Part shown: piece after piece, positions 1 through 8,381 of the stretch
Position numbering within the stretch: position 1 is the first letter of the stretch
How the letters are laid out: each line of letters opens with the position of its first letter
Origin: Rhodospirillaceae bacterium
Lineage (GTDB): Bacteria; Pseudomonadota; Gammaproteobacteria; Steroidobacterales; Rariloculaceae
DNA length: 37,556 nt
Reading direction: 5' to 3'
NCBI GenBank assembly: GCA_024638465.1
Contig: JAHEKF010000030.1
Span: 1-37,556, forward strand
Notes under the pieces: model-generated
Told to the model about the DNA's origin: nothing
What the model saw: the letters and a program-made list of their open reading frames with translations, nothing else
The model's database searches: none
Program-made: the position numbers and the translations under genes

Positions 1-193
1 CGGCCCTTTTATCGGGGTCGGACAGAACTTCGTACGCTTCCTTGGCCTCTTTGAACTGGTTCTCAGCGTCGGGATTGTCCTGGTTTCGGTCAGGATGAAA
101 CTTCATGGCCAGGCGGCGGTATGCTTTTTTCAGCTCCGCTTCGCCGGCACCCTTATCGCATCCGAGTACCTCGTAATAATCCCGCTTCGCCAT
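1..193 (-). CDS. dnaJ: DnaJ (Hsp40) co-chaperone, N-terminal fragment
   Basis: DnaJ delivers unfolded substrates to DnaK and stimulates its ATPase in the cytoplasm. The reverse strand from 193 gives an unmistakable J domain: the protein opens [11 protein letters not shown], continues with the helix II lysine/arginine-rich stretch [16 protein letters not shown] containing the essential HPD tripeptide, and runs on into a helix III/IV segment ending SDPDKRA. About 64 residues are visible before the window edge; the G/F, zinc-finger and C-terminal domains lie outside. The ATG at 193 is preceded by a purine-rich AGGGACGGG ribosome-binding region. It is the last visible gene of the hrcA-grpE-dnaK-dnaJ operon, 81 nt after dnaK, with an intercistronic hairpin in the gap. 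Confidence 0.97.
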   Translation of the reverse strand, partial: MAKRDYYEVLGCDKGAGEAELKKAYRRLAMKFHPDRNQDNPDAENQFKEAKEAYEVLSDPDKRA

Positions 194-213
194 TACCCGT
201 CCCTACCACACAA

Positions 214-243
214 CTGGAGGGCACAGAGAACTGCGCCCTCCAG
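214..243 (-). promoter_or_regulatory. intercistronic hairpin between dnaK and dnaJ
   Basis: Perfect 9-bp arms (CTGGAGGGC at 214-222 and GCCCTCCAG at 235-243) enclose a 12-nt loop in the 81-nt dnaK-dnaJ gap. On the minus strand no T-run follows, so it is not an obvious intrinsic terminator. A stem-loop here could slow read-through or protect the dnaK end of the mRNA, giving more DnaK than DnaJ; that role is inferred. Confidence 0.6.
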
Positions 244-274
244 GTCTACTCGATTGCAATCCGACAACCGCGTA

Positions 275-2212
275 TCAAGCACTCTTCTGTTCGTCGTCGT
301 CGTCCTTGACCTCTTCGAACTCTGCATCCACGATGTTTTCATCCGCATCGGAGGCGGTCTCCGTCCCGGCGCCATCCCCGCCCTGATCCGCGGATTGCTC
401 CGCATAGAGCTTCTCGGCCATACCCGCTGACGCTTCGCTGAGCGCCTTGATCTTGGACTCGATAGCGTCCTTGTTCTCGCCCTTCACAGCCTCGCGCAGA
501 TCTGCGACCGCGGCCTCGATACCGCCACGCTCCTCCGCCGCGACTTTCTCGCCGAGTTCTTCGAGCGATTTTTCGGTCGCGTGGATCAGCGCGTCGCCCT
601 GATTGCGAATGTCTACAAGCTCACGGAATTTCTCATCCTCGGCCGCATGAGCTTCCGCATCCGCGACCATGCGGTCGATTTCCTCATCGCTGAGCCCGGA
701 GGACGCCTTGATGACGATCTTCTGTTCCTTGCCGGTTGCCTTGTCCTTGGCGGAAACATTGAGGATGCCGTTCGCATCAATGTCGAACGTGACATCAACT
801 TGCGGCATACCGCGTGGCGCCGGCGGAATATCCGACAAATCGAAGCGCCCAAGCGACTTGTTGTCCGCCGCGCGCTCGCGCTCGCCCTGGAGCACGTGGA
901 TCGTGACGGCGGTCTGGTTGTCGTCCGCGGTCGAGAACACCTGATTCGCTTTCGTTGGAATCGTCGTGTTCTTATCGATCAGCCGTGTCATAACGGCGCC
1001 GAGCGTTTCGATACCAAGCGAGAGCGGAGTAACGTCCAGCAACAGCACGTCCTTGACGTCCCCGGACAGAACGCCGCCCTGGATCGCGGCGCCGACGGCT
1101 ACCGCCTCGTCGGGATTGACGTCCCTTCTCGGCTCCTGGCCAAAGAAATTCTCGACTTCCTCCTGAACCTTGGGCATGCGGGTTTGGCCGCCGACCAGGA
1201 TCACGTCGTCAATGTCCGAAACTTTGAGGCCAGCATCAGCCAGAGCCATTTTACTGGGGGCAATGGTGCGCTCGATCAGATCTTCGATCAGTGACTCGAC
1301 TTTCGCACGGCTCAGATTGATGTTGAGATGCTTGGGCCCGTCGGAGTCTGCGGTGATATAGGGCAAATTGACTTCGGTCTGCTGCCGCGACGAAAGCTCG
1401 ATCTTCGCCGTTTCCGCAGCTTCCTTGAGACGCTGCATCGCCAGCGGATCCTTGCGGATGTCGATGCCGCTCTCTTTCTCGAACTCGGACGACAGATAAT
1501 CGATGATGCGCTTGTCGAAATCCTCTCCGCCGAGGAAGGTATCGCCGTTCGTCGCGAGCACTTCGAACTGGTGCTCACCGTCGACTTCCGCAATCTCGAT
1601 GATAGAGATGTCGAATGTTCCGCCACCGAGATCGTAAACGGCGATTTTTCGATCGCCGCGTTTTTTATCCAATCCGTAAGCGAGCGCCGCGGCCGTCGGC
1701 TCGTTGATGATTCGCTTTACGTCGAGCCCGGCAATCTTGCCGGCATCTTTCGTCGCCTGGCGCTGCGAGTCATTGAAGTACGCGGGCACAGTGATCACCG
1801 CCTCGGACACGCTCTCTCCGAGATAGTCCTCCGCTGTCTGCTTCATCTTCGCCAGAACACGCGCGGCAACTTCCGGAGGCGCCAGCTTGCCACTCGACAC
1901 CTCGACCCACGCATCACCGTTGTCTGCCGCAACAATCTTGTACGGCACCATATCGATATCTTTCTGCACGATATCGTCTTCGAAGCGCCGGCCGATCAAT
2001 CGCTTGATCGCGAACAGCGTATTCGTTGGATTGGTCACAGCCTGGCGTTTGGCCGTCTGGCCGACTAATACCTCGTCGTCCTTGGTGAATGCCACAACTG
2101 AGGGCGTCGTGCGATCGCCTTCGCTGTTCTCGATCACCTTGGCCTGGTCGCCGTCCATTACAGCAACGCAGGAGTTAGTCGTACCTAAGTCGATGCCGAT
2201 CACTCGTCCCAT
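275..2212 (-). CDS. dnaK: DnaK (Hsp70) molecular chaperone
   Basis: ATP-dependent Hsp70 chaperone that binds exposed hydrophobic segments of client proteins with DnaJ and GrpE. The 645-residue product has the usual length. The N-terminal phosphate loop reads IDLGTTNSC (about residues 7-15), followed by the second ATPase signature with DLGGGTFD (near residue 200) and the third with [11 protein letters not shown]. The interdomain linker [13 protein letters not shown] leads into the beta-sandwich substrate-binding domain and a charged helical lid. The C-terminus carries the acidic EEVKDDDDE tail equivalent to the EEVDK-like motif of bacterial DnaK. GGAGAG lies 8 nt before the ATG. A sigma-32-type promoter sits directly upstream (2256-2283), so dnaK can be heat-induced independently of hrcA and grpE. 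Confidence 0.99.
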   Translation of the reverse strand: MGRVIGIDLGTTNSCVAVMDGDQAKVIENSEGDRTTPSVVAFTKDDEVLVGQTAKRQAVTNPTNTLFAIKRLIGRRFEDDIVQKDIDMVPYKIVAADNGDAWVEVSSGKLAPPEVAARVLAKMKQTAEDYLGESVSEAVITVPAYFNDSQRQATKDAGKIAGLDVKRIINEPTAAALAYGLDKKRGDRKIAVYDLGGGTFDISIIEIAEVDGEHQFEVLATNGDTFLGGEDFDKRIIDYLSSEFEKESGIDIRKDPLAMQRLKEAAETAKIELSSRQQTEVNLPYITADSDGPKHLNINLSRAKVESLIEDLIERTIAPSKMALADAGLKVSDIDDVILVGGQTRMPKVQEEVENFFGQEPRRDVNPDEAVAVGAAIQGGVLSGDVKDVLLLDVTPLSLGIETLGAVMTRLIDKNTTIPTKANQVFSTADDNQTAVTIHVLQGERERAADNKSLGRFDLSDIPPAPRGMPQVDVTFDIDANGILNVSAKDKATGKEQKIVIKASSGLSDEEIDRMVADAEAHAAEDEKFRELVDIRNQGDALIHATEKSLEELGEKVAAEERGGIEAAVADLREAVKGENKDAIESKIKALSEASAGMAEKLYAEQSADQGGDGAGTETASDADENIVDAEFEEVKDDDDEQKSA

Positions 2213-2255
2213 GGTTAAAACTCTCCAAAAATCATTGGTATAAACTTGTGTTTCT

Positions 2256-2283
2256 AGATGGGGTGCGATCGAGGGATTTCAAG
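2256..2283 (-). promoter_or_regulatory. near-consensus sigma-32 (RpoH) promoter for dnaK
   Basis: Read on the minus strand, CTTGAAA (2277-2283) is followed after a 13-nt spacer by CCCCATCT (2256-2263). The RpoH consensus is CTTGAAA, 11-16 nt, CCCCATnT, so this is a full match at both boxes. It lies in the 103-nt grpE-dnaK gap and would start transcription about 35 nt upstream of the dnaK ATG. Confidence 0.9.
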
Positions 2284-2315
2284 GCTTCGGTTCGATCCGC
2301 GGCCAGTTGTGGCTT

Positions 2316-2906
2316 TCAGTCCTCGTTACCGGGAACCGCTTCCTTCGCCACGATCACGCGAGCGGGTCTGAGCAGCCGGTCATGGATCGAATAGCCTTTC
2401 TGAACGACCGTCAGGACCGTATCCGGCTCTGCCGTACCGGACGGCTGCATCGTCATCGCTTCATGGCGCTCGGGATCGAATGGCTCTCCTTCGGGGTCAA
2501 GCTCCGCGATCCCCGCCTGCTCCAGCGCCGCGTCAAGCAGCCGCAGCGTTGCACGCTTGCCCTCCAGAAGGGATGCCACATCGGCGTTGTCGGCAGCTGC
2601 AACGCCCGCCTCGAGACTGTCCCTGACCGGTAGCAGCGCCTGCGCCAGGCGTTCCAACCCGTAGCGGCGGGCGTTCTCCAGCTCGCGCGATGCGCGTTTG
2701 CGTACGTTGTCGAGTTCGGCCGCGAGTCGCAGGTAGCGATCACGATGCTCGTCGGCCTCGCGCCGTGCGAGTTCGAGCTCGCTCAGTTTCTCCTCGTCAC
2801 CGTTGGTCTCGAGACGCTCGCCCGGGTCCGCCGCTGCGTCCGCAGCCTCCTGGTCGTCAGCTGCAGGATCCATGTCCGGGTTTTCGCCGGGCACCTCTTG
2901 CGTCAT
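2316..2906 (-). CDS. grpE: GrpE nucleotide exchange factor
   Basis: GrpE releases ADP from DnaK and acts as a thermosensor of the Hsp70 cycle. The 196-residue protein has a disordered acidic N-terminus, then a long coiled-coil helix containing the family core HRDRYLRLAAELDNVRKR and a C-terminal beta-wing domain ending with GYSIHDRLLRPARVIVAK, typical of GrpE. I place the start at the ATG at 2906 (MTQEVPGEN) because GGAGG stands 9 nt upstream; the frame is open further upstream but without a good ribosome-binding site. It lies between hrcA (78 nt upstream) and dnaK (103 nt downstream). Confidence 0.96.
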   Translation of the reverse strand: MTQEVPGENPDMDPAADDQEAADAAADPGERLETNGDEEKLSELELARREADEHRDRYLRLAAELDNVRKRASRELENARRYGLERLAQALLPVRDSLEAGVAAADNADVASLLEGKRATLRLLDAALEQAGIAELDPEGEPFDPERHEAMTMQPSGTAEPDTVLTVVQKGYSIHDRLLRPARVIVAKEAVPGNED

Positions 2907-2984
2907 GCGATCAATCCTCCACATACCGGCGGCTGGCGCAGCCGGCCCTGTCGAATTTATTTGCGAATGCGACAACGATGGGGG

Positions 2985-4034
2985 CTAGTTCCGGGACTTC
3001 AAGGCGCTCGCGAGCAGCTTCGCCGTGACGTCCACGATCGGAATGACCCGCTCATACGCCATGCGTGTCGGCCCAATAACCCCGAGCACGCCCATGGCGT
3101 CATCGTCGGTAGAATAAGATGCGGTCACCACGCTGCACTCGTCCAGAAGCTGGTAACCCGATTCCTGGCCGATAAAGATCTGTACGCCATGCTCGTTCAA
3201 GCTCTGATCGAGCAGGTGCAGCATCTCCTGCTGCCGACCGAAAGCCTCGAACAGCTTCTTCAGTTTCCCCATGTCCGCAAGCCCTTCGAGACCCATGAGA
3301 TTCGTCTCACCTGCCATGACGAGCTCAGCCTCTGGTTCCGAGTCCGGAAACGCTTGTTGGGCCATCTCGATCGCGTCGACCATCATCGAGTTCATCGATT
3401 CGCGTGTCTCGCGCAGCCGCTTGAGCAGCCTCAGCCTGACAGCCGACAGATCGCTACCACCGAATTGCTCGGTTAGATAATTTCCCGCCTGCCGCAGTTC
3501 GTCGTCCGTATAGTCTCTGTTGACGCTGATTATCTTGTTTTGCACGTCGCGATCGTTAATGACGAGAATTGCCAGAACGCGACGGTCCGACAGCGGCAGG
3601 AATTCGATCTGGCGCAGGGCCATGCAGGTACTTCTCGGCACGGTCACGACACCCGCGAGCCGGGTTACCGCCGACAGCAGGTTCGACGCCGACAACGCAA
3701 GCGCCTGCGGATCCGAAGCCTGGAGCGCTTCCTGAAATTTCTCGACCTCCTTGCCTTTCGGCGGGCGAAGCTTCACTAGCGTATCAACGAAGAAACGATA
3801 GCCTTTGATCGTCGGTATCCGGCCGGCGGAAGTATGCGGGGCGGTCACGAAGCCGAGATCCTCGAGATCGATCATGACGTTACGGATGGTCGCGGGGCTG
3901 ATATCGAGCCCGGAGTCCTCGGACAGCGTTTTCGAGCCGACCGGATTGCCGTCTCGAATATAGCGGTCCACGAGTACTTTCAGCAGATGCTGAGCTCGCT
4001 CGTTGGGAAGTTCTGACAGTTTGTTCCCGGACAT
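2985..4034 (-). CDS. hrcA: HrcA heat-shock transcriptional repressor
   Basis: HrcA represses heat-shock operons, classically by binding the CIRCE inverted repeat, and is kept active by GroEL. The product (349 residues from the ATG at 4034) begins with a winged-helix DNA-binding domain: ERAQHLLKVLVDRYI, PVGSKTLSE, ISPATIRNVMIDLEDLGF and the wing HTSAGRIPTIKGYRFFVD. A GAF-like dimerisation core follows, and the C-terminal strand containing GPTRMAYERVIPIVD is typical of the family. A GTG at 4082 is in frame, but it overlaps the putative -10 box, so the 4034 start with upstream AGAGG is preferred. It heads the hrcA-grpE-dnaK-dnaJ operon. No CIRCE element was found near any gene of the operon. Confidence 0.96.
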   Translation of the reverse strand: MSGNKLSELPNERAQHLLKVLVDRYIRDGNPVGSKTLSEDSGLDISPATIRNVMIDLEDLGFVTAPHTSAGRIPTIKGYRFFVDTLVKLRPPKGKEVEKFQEALQASDPQALALSASNLLSAVTRLAGVVTVPRSTCMALRQIEFLPLSDRRVLAILVINDRDVQNKIISVNRDYTDDELRQAGNYLTEQFGGSDLSAVRLRLLKRLRETRESMNSMMVDAIEMAQQAFPDSEPEAELVMAGETNLMGLEGLADMGKLKKLFEAFGRQQEMLHLLDQSLNEHGVQIFIGQESGYQLLDECSVVTASYSTDDDAMGVLGVIGPTRMAYERVIPIVDVTAKLLASALKSRN

Positions 4035-4080
4035 GGGGCGCTGCCTCTGGCAATCCTGCGCGCTGATCTTGGGCGCGGAC

Positions 4081-4110
4081 ACGCTAGCAACCGCCTGACA
4101 GTACTGTCAA
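4081..4110 (-). promoter_or_regulatory. putative hrcA promoter overlapped by a 14-bp palindrome
   Basis: On the minus strand a perfect -35 TTGACA (4105-4110) and a weak -10 TAGCGT (4081-4086) are 18 nt apart. The -35 lies within the perfect palindrome TGACAGTACTGTCA (4096-4109). A palindrome over the -35 is the usual geometry of a repressor operator. It does not resemble CIRCE (TTAGCACTC-N9-GAGTGCTAA), nor a gammaproteobacterial LexA box, whose half-sites face the other way. Confidence 0.55.
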
Positions 4111-4202
4111 GAATGCCATCGATCTTCGCGAAGACGACGCCGAAAGGACCCCGCGCTTCAATATTCAGTACAATTCGATCCGGTACATCCGACCGGTTTC
4201 AT

Positions 4203-5099
4203 ATGACATCCCAGTTCGAAAGCATCGGTTTATGGGGACGCCTGTCCGACCCGAGCGTCGCCGATCGAGCCGCGGCAATCGTCATGCACCTGCAACAGCG
4301 AGGGACACGTGTCATCTTCCGCGAGCAGGATGAAATTCCGGCGGCTCTAAGCGAAGTGCCCTGCGTTTCAGCAGAAGAATTACCCGGAGTTGTCGACCTC
4401 ATGATCGCAGTCGGCGGCGACGGAACCCTGCTGCATGCCGCGCGTGGTGTCGCGAAACAGAACCTGCCGCTTCTGGGCGTTAATCTCGGCCGGCTCGGTT
4501 TTCTGACGGACGTGTCTGCAGAGGATATGCTCGAGACTATCGACGGGATTCTCTCCGGCGACTTCGACGAAGAAAACCGGCTCATGCTTCAGGCGAGGAT
4601 CTCGACCGGTTCGGAGCGGATGCTCGCACTGAATGACGTCGTCCTGAAAACCGGTCAGACCGGGCATATGCAGGATTTCACGACCTTCGTCGATGGCGAG
4701 TACGTTAACACCCATGGCGGTGACGGCCTGATTGTAGCGACGACAACGGGTTCGACCGCCTATGCCCTGTCCTGTGGCGGTCCTATCATCCAGCCCAACG
4801 TCGACGCGCTCGTTATCGTGCCGATCTGTCCGCATACCTTGAGCGACCGGCCGCTTGTGATCCCGGGCTCGAGCCGAGTCGAGGTCAGGGTCGAGCAAAG
4901 AATGGGCAATCGCGCGCAGGTGGCCTGCGACGGCGAAAGTTTCGGCGAAATGAGCAGCGAGGACACTCTCAAGATCGAAGTTGCGGAAGAAACTGTCAAA
5001 CTGCTGCACCCGCGCGATCTGAATTACTACGAACTGTTGCGATCCAAACTGAACTGGGGTCATACGAATCGGGTATCGCGTCGTCTGGATTCCGAGTAG
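4203..5099 (+). CDS. nadK: NAD kinase
   Basis: Phosphorylates NAD to NADP, the only route to NADP in most bacteria. The 298-residue product has the NAD-kinase signature GGDGT at residues 71-75 (context MIAVGGDGTLLHAARG), followed by NLGRLGFL, NDVVL, the NAD-binding TGSTAYALSCGGPI segment and the C-terminal VACDGE motif. The start is taken at the ATG at 4203 (MTSQFESIGLWG), which fits the E. coli enzyme length of about 290. The frame is open 30 codons further upstream, but those residues do not look like NadK. No clear Shine-Dalgarno sequence is visible. The gene is divergent from hrcA and is followed after 3 nt by recN, as in many Gammaproteobacteria. Confidence 0.97.
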   Translation: MTSQFESIGLWGRLSDPSVADRAAAIVMHLQQRGTRVIFREQDEIPAALSEVPCVSAEELPGVVDLMIAVGGDGTLLHAARGVAKQNLPLLGVNLGRLGFLTDVSAEDMLETIDGILSGDFDEENRLMLQARISTGSERMLALNDVVLKTGQTGHMQDFTTFVDGEYVNTHGGDGLIVATTTGSTAYALSCGGPIIQPNVDALVIVPICPHTLSDRPLVIPGSSRVEVRVEQRMGNRAQVACDGESFGEMSSEDTLKIEVAEETVKLLHPRDLNYYELLRSKLNWGHTNRVSRRLDSE

Positions 5100-5102
5100 C
5101 GC

Positions 5103-6776
5103 ATGCTGACCCTCATCAGAGTCAGGAACTACGCGGTTATCGACGAAGTCGAGTTGGAGTTCGAAGCCGGCCTGAGTGTGATGACCGGCGAAACCGGCGC
5201 AGGCAAATCGATACTCGTCGACGCTCTCGGACTCGTACTCGGGGATCGCGCCGATGCGCGCGCCGTGCGTCCGGGCGCCGAGCGCGCCGAAATCTGTGCG
5301 TCGTTCGATTGCCCTCCGAACCATCCGGCCGCCAGCTGGCTTAAGGAGCGCGGCTTCGACGAAGATGATGGTTGCCTGATCCGCAGAATCATCAGCGCGG
5401 AGGGACGCTCGCGCGCCTATATCAACTCGAACCCGGCGACGCTGAAGGACCTCAAATCTCTGGGCGAGTTCCTGATCAATATCCACGGGCAACATTCTCA
5501 TCAGTCATTACTGCACCGGGATACCCAGCTCGAGATTCTCGATTTTCACGGCGGACACCGAATGCTCAGAGACGCGGTCGCCGCTGCATTCAGCCAATGG
5601 CAGTCGTTGCGTCTGGAACTCGACTCCAGATCCTCCGGGCTCGAAGAACGGTCGGCGCAGCTGGAACTCGTTCGATTTCAGCTTGCAGAGCTCGAGAGTC
5701 TGGCGCCCGTGCCGGACGAGTTGAACGAACTTCAGGTCGAGAGGAATCGCCTTGCGAACGTCGACAGGCTGGCGAGCGAACTTGATCTTGTACTCTCGCG
5801 GCTCTACGAGGCGGAGAGCGGCTCGGCCTATGAACTCGCGGCAGAATCGGCCCGGACACTCGCGGGCCTGAGCGATCTGGACCCTGAGCTTTCAGCGTCG
5901 CGCGATCTAGTTGCCGAGGCCGAGATTCAGCTGCGAGAAGCGGCCAGCGATCTCGGCCGCTATAAAGATCGCCTCGACCCCGATCCGGCGAGACTCGAAT
6001 TCATAGAGACGCGGCTGGCCCGGATTCGCGAGCTGTCACGCAAGCATCGCATCGAGGAGGACGAACTGCACACGGTCGTGGATTCGCTTCAGGACAGGAT
6101 CGCGTCGCTCGATAACTCCGGCGCAACGCTGGAACTCCTGACTGAGCAGACCGCGCAAGCCGAAGAAACCTATCTGCAAGCCGCAGCGGAGCTGACGAGC
6201 GCGCGCGAGAAAGCAGCAGAGAAACTTGCGGAGCAGGTTTCGGCGCGATTGAACGAACTCGGAATAAAACAAGGTCGCTTTCGCGTCAGGCTTTCGCCGA
6301 GAGCATCGGCACAAGCGAATGCCAATGGCCTCGACCGAGTTGAATTTCAGGTCAGTCTGAACCCGGGAATGGATTTCGGACCGCTGGCGCGCGTAGCGTC
6401 GGGTGGCGAGCTGTCCCGCGTCAGCCTGGCGCTGGAAGTGCTGGGCACCGGCGAAAGCGCGATCCCGACGCTGGTGTTCGACGAGGTGGATGCAGGGATC
6501 GGCGGTGGCGTGGCGGAGATCGTGGGGCGGCGACTCGCTGAGCTGGCAGCGGATCGGCAGGTACTTTGCGTGACACATCTCGCACAGGTCGCCAGCCAGG
6601 GTCAGCATCACTTTCGCGTCGTCAAATTGACGGACGGCACCACGTCGCGAACGAATGTGCGGGCTCTGGGCGCCGAGGATCGCATAGAGGAATTGTCGCG
6701 AATGCTCGGTGGCGTCGAGATCACCGAAACAACCCGGGCTCACGCAGAAGAGATGATTCAGCGCGCCGCCGACTAG
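5103..6776 (+). CDS. recN: DNA repair protein RecN
   Basis: SMC-like ATPase that acts early in double-strand-break repair, probably by holding DNA ends or sister chromatids. At 557 residues it is normal length. Visible features are Walker A GETGAGKS (29-36), IHGQHSHQ shortly after, a long central helical region, the ABC signature SGGELSRVSLALE and Walker B LVFDEVDAGIGGG, then THLAQVA. The start ATG lies 3 nt after the nadK stop, so the two are probably translationally coupled. RecN is LexA-regulated in E. coli; I saw no classical CTGT-N8-ACAG box immediately before nadK or recN. Confidence 0.98.
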   Translation: MLTLIRVRNYAVIDEVELEFEAGLSVMTGETGAGKSILVDALGLVLGDRADARAVRPGAERAEICASFDCPPNHPAASWLKERGFDEDDGCLIRRIISAEGRSRAYINSNPATLKDLKSLGEFLINIHGQHSHQSLLHRDTQLEILDFHGGHRMLRDAVAAAFSQWQSLRLELDSRSSGLEERSAQLELVRFQLAELESLAPVPDELNELQVERNRLANVDRLASELDLVLSRLYEAESGSAYELAAESARTLAGLSDLDPELSASRDLVAEAEIQLREAASDLGRYKDRLDPDPARLEFIETRLARIRELSRKHRIEEDELHTVVDSLQDRIASLDNSGATLELLTEQTAQAEETYLQAAAELTSAREKAAEKLAEQVSARLNELGIKQGRFRVRLSPRASAQANANGLDRVEFQVSLNPGMDFGPLARVASGGELSRVSLALEVLGTGESAIPTLVFDEVDAGIGGGVAEIVGRRLAELAADRQVLCVTHLAQVASQGQHHFRVVKLTDGTTSRTNVRALGAEDRIEELSRMLGGVEITETTRAHAEEMIQRAAD

Positions 6777-6797
6777 GCCTGCGTCTTCCGCGGCCGG

Positions 6798-7196
6798 CTA
6801 CTTCGGCCGAACATAAAGGATCATGCTGTGATCCTCTATGTAATAACCATGCTTGTCCGCGATCTCGCTCTGCAGTTCTTCGATTCGCTCGTCGTAGAAC
6901 TCGATGACTTCGCCGGTCGTCAGGCACACCATATGATCATGATGCGTCCCGTCCGCGAGCTCGAACACCGCGGTGCCGCTCTCGAAATTGTGCCTGACGA
7001 CAAGACCGGCGCGCTCGAATTGAGTCAGCACTCGATAGACGGTCGCCAGTCCCAACTCTTCACCAGCGGCGATCAGGGCTTTGTAGATCGCTTCTGCGCT
7101 CAGATGTCGATCCGAGCTGGTCTCGAGGATCTCGAGGACCTTGAGTCTGGGAGACGTGACTTTTAGCCCTGCCTTACGGAGATCCTGACTTTCCAC
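6798..7196 (-). CDS. fur: Fur ferric uptake regulator
   Basis: Iron-responsive dimeric repressor of iron uptake genes. The 132-residue protein has the N-terminal winged helix (TSPRLKVLEIL, LATVYRVLTQFERAGL) and the metal-binding dimerisation domain with HHDHMVC (residues 85-91) and GEVIEF. The second cysteine of the enteric CxxC is replaced (C91-L-T-T), as in Pseudomonas-type Fur, so a structural zinc cannot be held in the E. coli manner. It is convergent with recN (21-nt gap) and divergent from bamE, an arrangement also known in Pseudomonas. The divergent gap holds two ATTATC half-sites that could serve autoregulation. Confidence 0.97.
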   Translation of the reverse strand: MESQDLRKAGLKVTSPRLKVLEILETSSDRHLSAEAIYKALIAAGEELGLATVYRVLTQFERAGLVVRHNFESGTAVFELADGTHHDHMVCLTTGEVIEFYDERIEELQSEIADKHGYYIEDHSMILYVRPK

Positions 7197-7221
7197 GTTC
7201 TACTGCTTTCTCAACTCGGGT

Positions 7222-7241
7222 ATTATCTCGGCCTCATTATC
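7222..7241. promoter_or_regulatory. possible Fur half-sites between fur and bamE
   Basis: Two copies of ATTATC (7222-7227 and 7236-7241; GATAAT on the other strand) lie 14 nt apart in the divergent fur-bamE spacer. Fur boxes are built of GATAAT hexamers, but the usual contiguous or 7-1-7 arrangement is absent, so this is only suggestive. Either hexamer could also be the -10 box of fur or bamE. Confidence 0.3.
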
Positions 7242-7267
7242 GCTTAGATTCCACCTTGTCCTCTACC

Positions 7268-7606
7268 ATGAATATGGACGTTCCCCGTACTATCGCCAGA
7301 GCCGCCATCGTGACAGCCGCGTTTCTGCTCGGTGCGTGTATCTATCGAATCGATATTCAGCAGGGAAATTTGCTCGAGGAAGACCTGGTCGAGCAGGTCG
7401 AAGTCGGAATGACGCGGAGCCAGGTTCAATTCCTGCTGGGCTCACCGATGGTTCAGGACAGCTTCCATCAGAATCGCTGGGACTACACCTATTACCTGCA
7501 GCAGGGTCGTTCACGGGAGATCGAGCGACGCTGGCTCGTCGTCTATTTCGAAGGCGATCGAGTGGTTCGACTCGATCTGGATGCGCCTCTCGAGCCGCCA
7601 TCCTGA
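7268..7606 (+). CDS. bamE: BamE outer-membrane assembly lipoprotein
   Basis: Small lipoprotein of the BAM complex that inserts beta-barrel proteins in the outer membrane. The 112-residue precursor has a short basic N-terminus, a hydrophobic stretch and the lipobox LLGAC, giving a lipidated cysteine about residue 24. The mature part contains the BamE fold markers QQGNLLEEDLVEQVEVGMTRSQV, QFLLGSPMVQD and WDYTYYL. The start is uncertain between 7268 (MNMDVPRT) and the ATG at 7274; an in-frame TTG lies at 7256. It is divergent from fur and convergent with rnfH, whose stop codon directly abuts its end (7607). Confidence 0.95.
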   Translation: MNMDVPRTIARAAIVTAAFLLGACIYRIDIQQGNLLEEDLVEQVEVGMTRSQVQFLLGSPMVQDSFHQNRWDYTYYLQQGRSREIERRWLVVYFEGDRVVRLDLDAPLEPPS

Positions 7607-7954
7607 TCAGCGCTCTTTTTCGCTGCACGGCCGCCCCATCGAATCGCCCTGTCTCGCAAGTTCCGAACGCATATCACGCGGGTCCTGCTGCAGCGGTCGG
7701 CAGATCTCGACGCGGTTGCCGGGTTCGAGTTCGTGCGATTCCGCGATGCGCTCGCCGAACAAGCCGAGTATCAACGGACTCGACTCGATTGCAGGATAAG
7801 ACTCGATCAAGCCGGATCGGCGAACGGCCTCGATCGCAGTCAGACCTCGTTGCCATTCGATTCCGACGATGCGCTGTTCGTCGGGCGTTGCATAGATCAC
7901 CTCGACACGCTTCAGCTCGACGTTTTCCGCCATCGCTGCGATCCCGTCAGCCAT
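7607..7954 (-). CDS. rnfH: RnfH-family ubiquitin-fold protein
   Basis: Small beta-grasp protein of unknown biochemical role; the family is named for its association with rnf genes and is also regularly found beside ratA. The core matches the family: VEVIYATPDEQRIVGIEW, then GLTAIEAVRRSGLI, an LGLFGER segment and the conserved C-terminal HELEPGNRVEICRPLQQDPRDMR. The ATG at 7954 overlaps the ratA stop by 8 nt; an ATG at 7933 (MAENVELK) fits the E. coli N-terminus better and is an equal alternative. It is the last gene of the minus-strand symporter-ratA-rnfH unit. Confidence 0.9.
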   Translation of the reverse strand: MADGIAAMAENVELKRVEVIYATPDEQRIVGIEWQRGLTAIEAVRRSGLIESYPAIESSPLILGLFGERIAESHELEPGNRVEICRPLQQDPRDMRSELARQGDSMGRPCSEKER

Positions 7955-8375
7955 AGAGCGCTTCGGCACGAGCGGTAAACGCGGCCACCTGCGAGCGCAC
8001 TATCTCTTCGAAGACTGTCGAAAACAGCAGATTCAGTGGCGAGTGGGACACCTCGAAATCCAGCGCAAGCGAAATCTCGCAACCTTGATCTAGCTGCTCA
8101 AAGATCCAGGCTCCCTCGAGCTTCCGAAAAGGGCCGCGAATCAACCGCATGTCGATCCGCTGAGGCCGCGCAAGTTGATTGCGGGTCGAGAATGCCTTGC
8201 TGATACCGCGAAACCCGACCGCAACCGTTGCTTCGACCTGCTCCTCGGTCCGCTTCTCGATGGTGGCTTTCTGGCACCAGGGCAGAAAATCGGGATAGCG
8301 TTCGATATCGTCGACCAGATCGAACATCTGCTCTGCGCTATAGCTGACGCGCGCGCTTCGCCGGACGCTTCGCAT
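7947..8375 (-). CDS. ratA: RatA-type START/coenzyme Q-binding domain protein
   Basis: A 142-residue protein of the polyketide cyclase/START (SRPBCC) superfamily, homologous to E. coli RatA (YfjG) and mitochondrial COQ10. Family markers are the start RSARVSYSAEQMFDLVDDIERYPDFLPWC, then the VGFRGISKAF and RGPFRKLEGAW segments, and a C-terminal amphipathic helix LFSTVFEEIVRSQVAAF. COQ10 proteins bind ubiquinone; E. coli RatA was reported to block ribosome subunit association, and which applies here is unknown. It lies 6 nt downstream of the symporter gene and overlaps rnfH. The ratA-rnfH-bamE neighbourhood is conserved in Gammaproteobacteria. Confidence 0.92.
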   Translation of the reverse strand: MRSVRRSARVSYSAEQMFDLVDDIERYPDFLPWCQKATIEKRTEEQVEATVAVGFRGISKAFSTRNQLARPQRIDMRLIRGPFRKLEGAWIFEQLDQGCEISLALDFEVSHSPLNLLFSTVFEEIVRSQVAAFTARAEALYG

Positions 8376-8381
8376 CGACGA

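Noticed and set aside
581-2068. Long open frames on the plus strand opposite dnaK (237 and 246 codons)
   Set aside because: They lie wholly antisense to a certain dnaK, have arginine/leucine-rich shadow composition and no known domain or ribosome-binding site.
4019-4034. CCCCATGT at the hrcA start codon as a sigma-32 -10 box
   Set aside because: No CTTGAA-like -35 lies 11-16 nt upstream, and transcription would begin inside the gene.
4096-4109. The hrcA palindrome as a LexA (SOS) box for recN
   Set aside because: Half-sites read ACAG...CTGT, the reverse orientation of CTGT-N8-ACAG, and recN is more than 900 nt away behind nadK.
4380-5501. 373-codon minus-strand frame opposite nadK-recN
   Set aside because: Antisense shadow of two certain genes in GC-rich DNA; spans the gene junction and has no family features.
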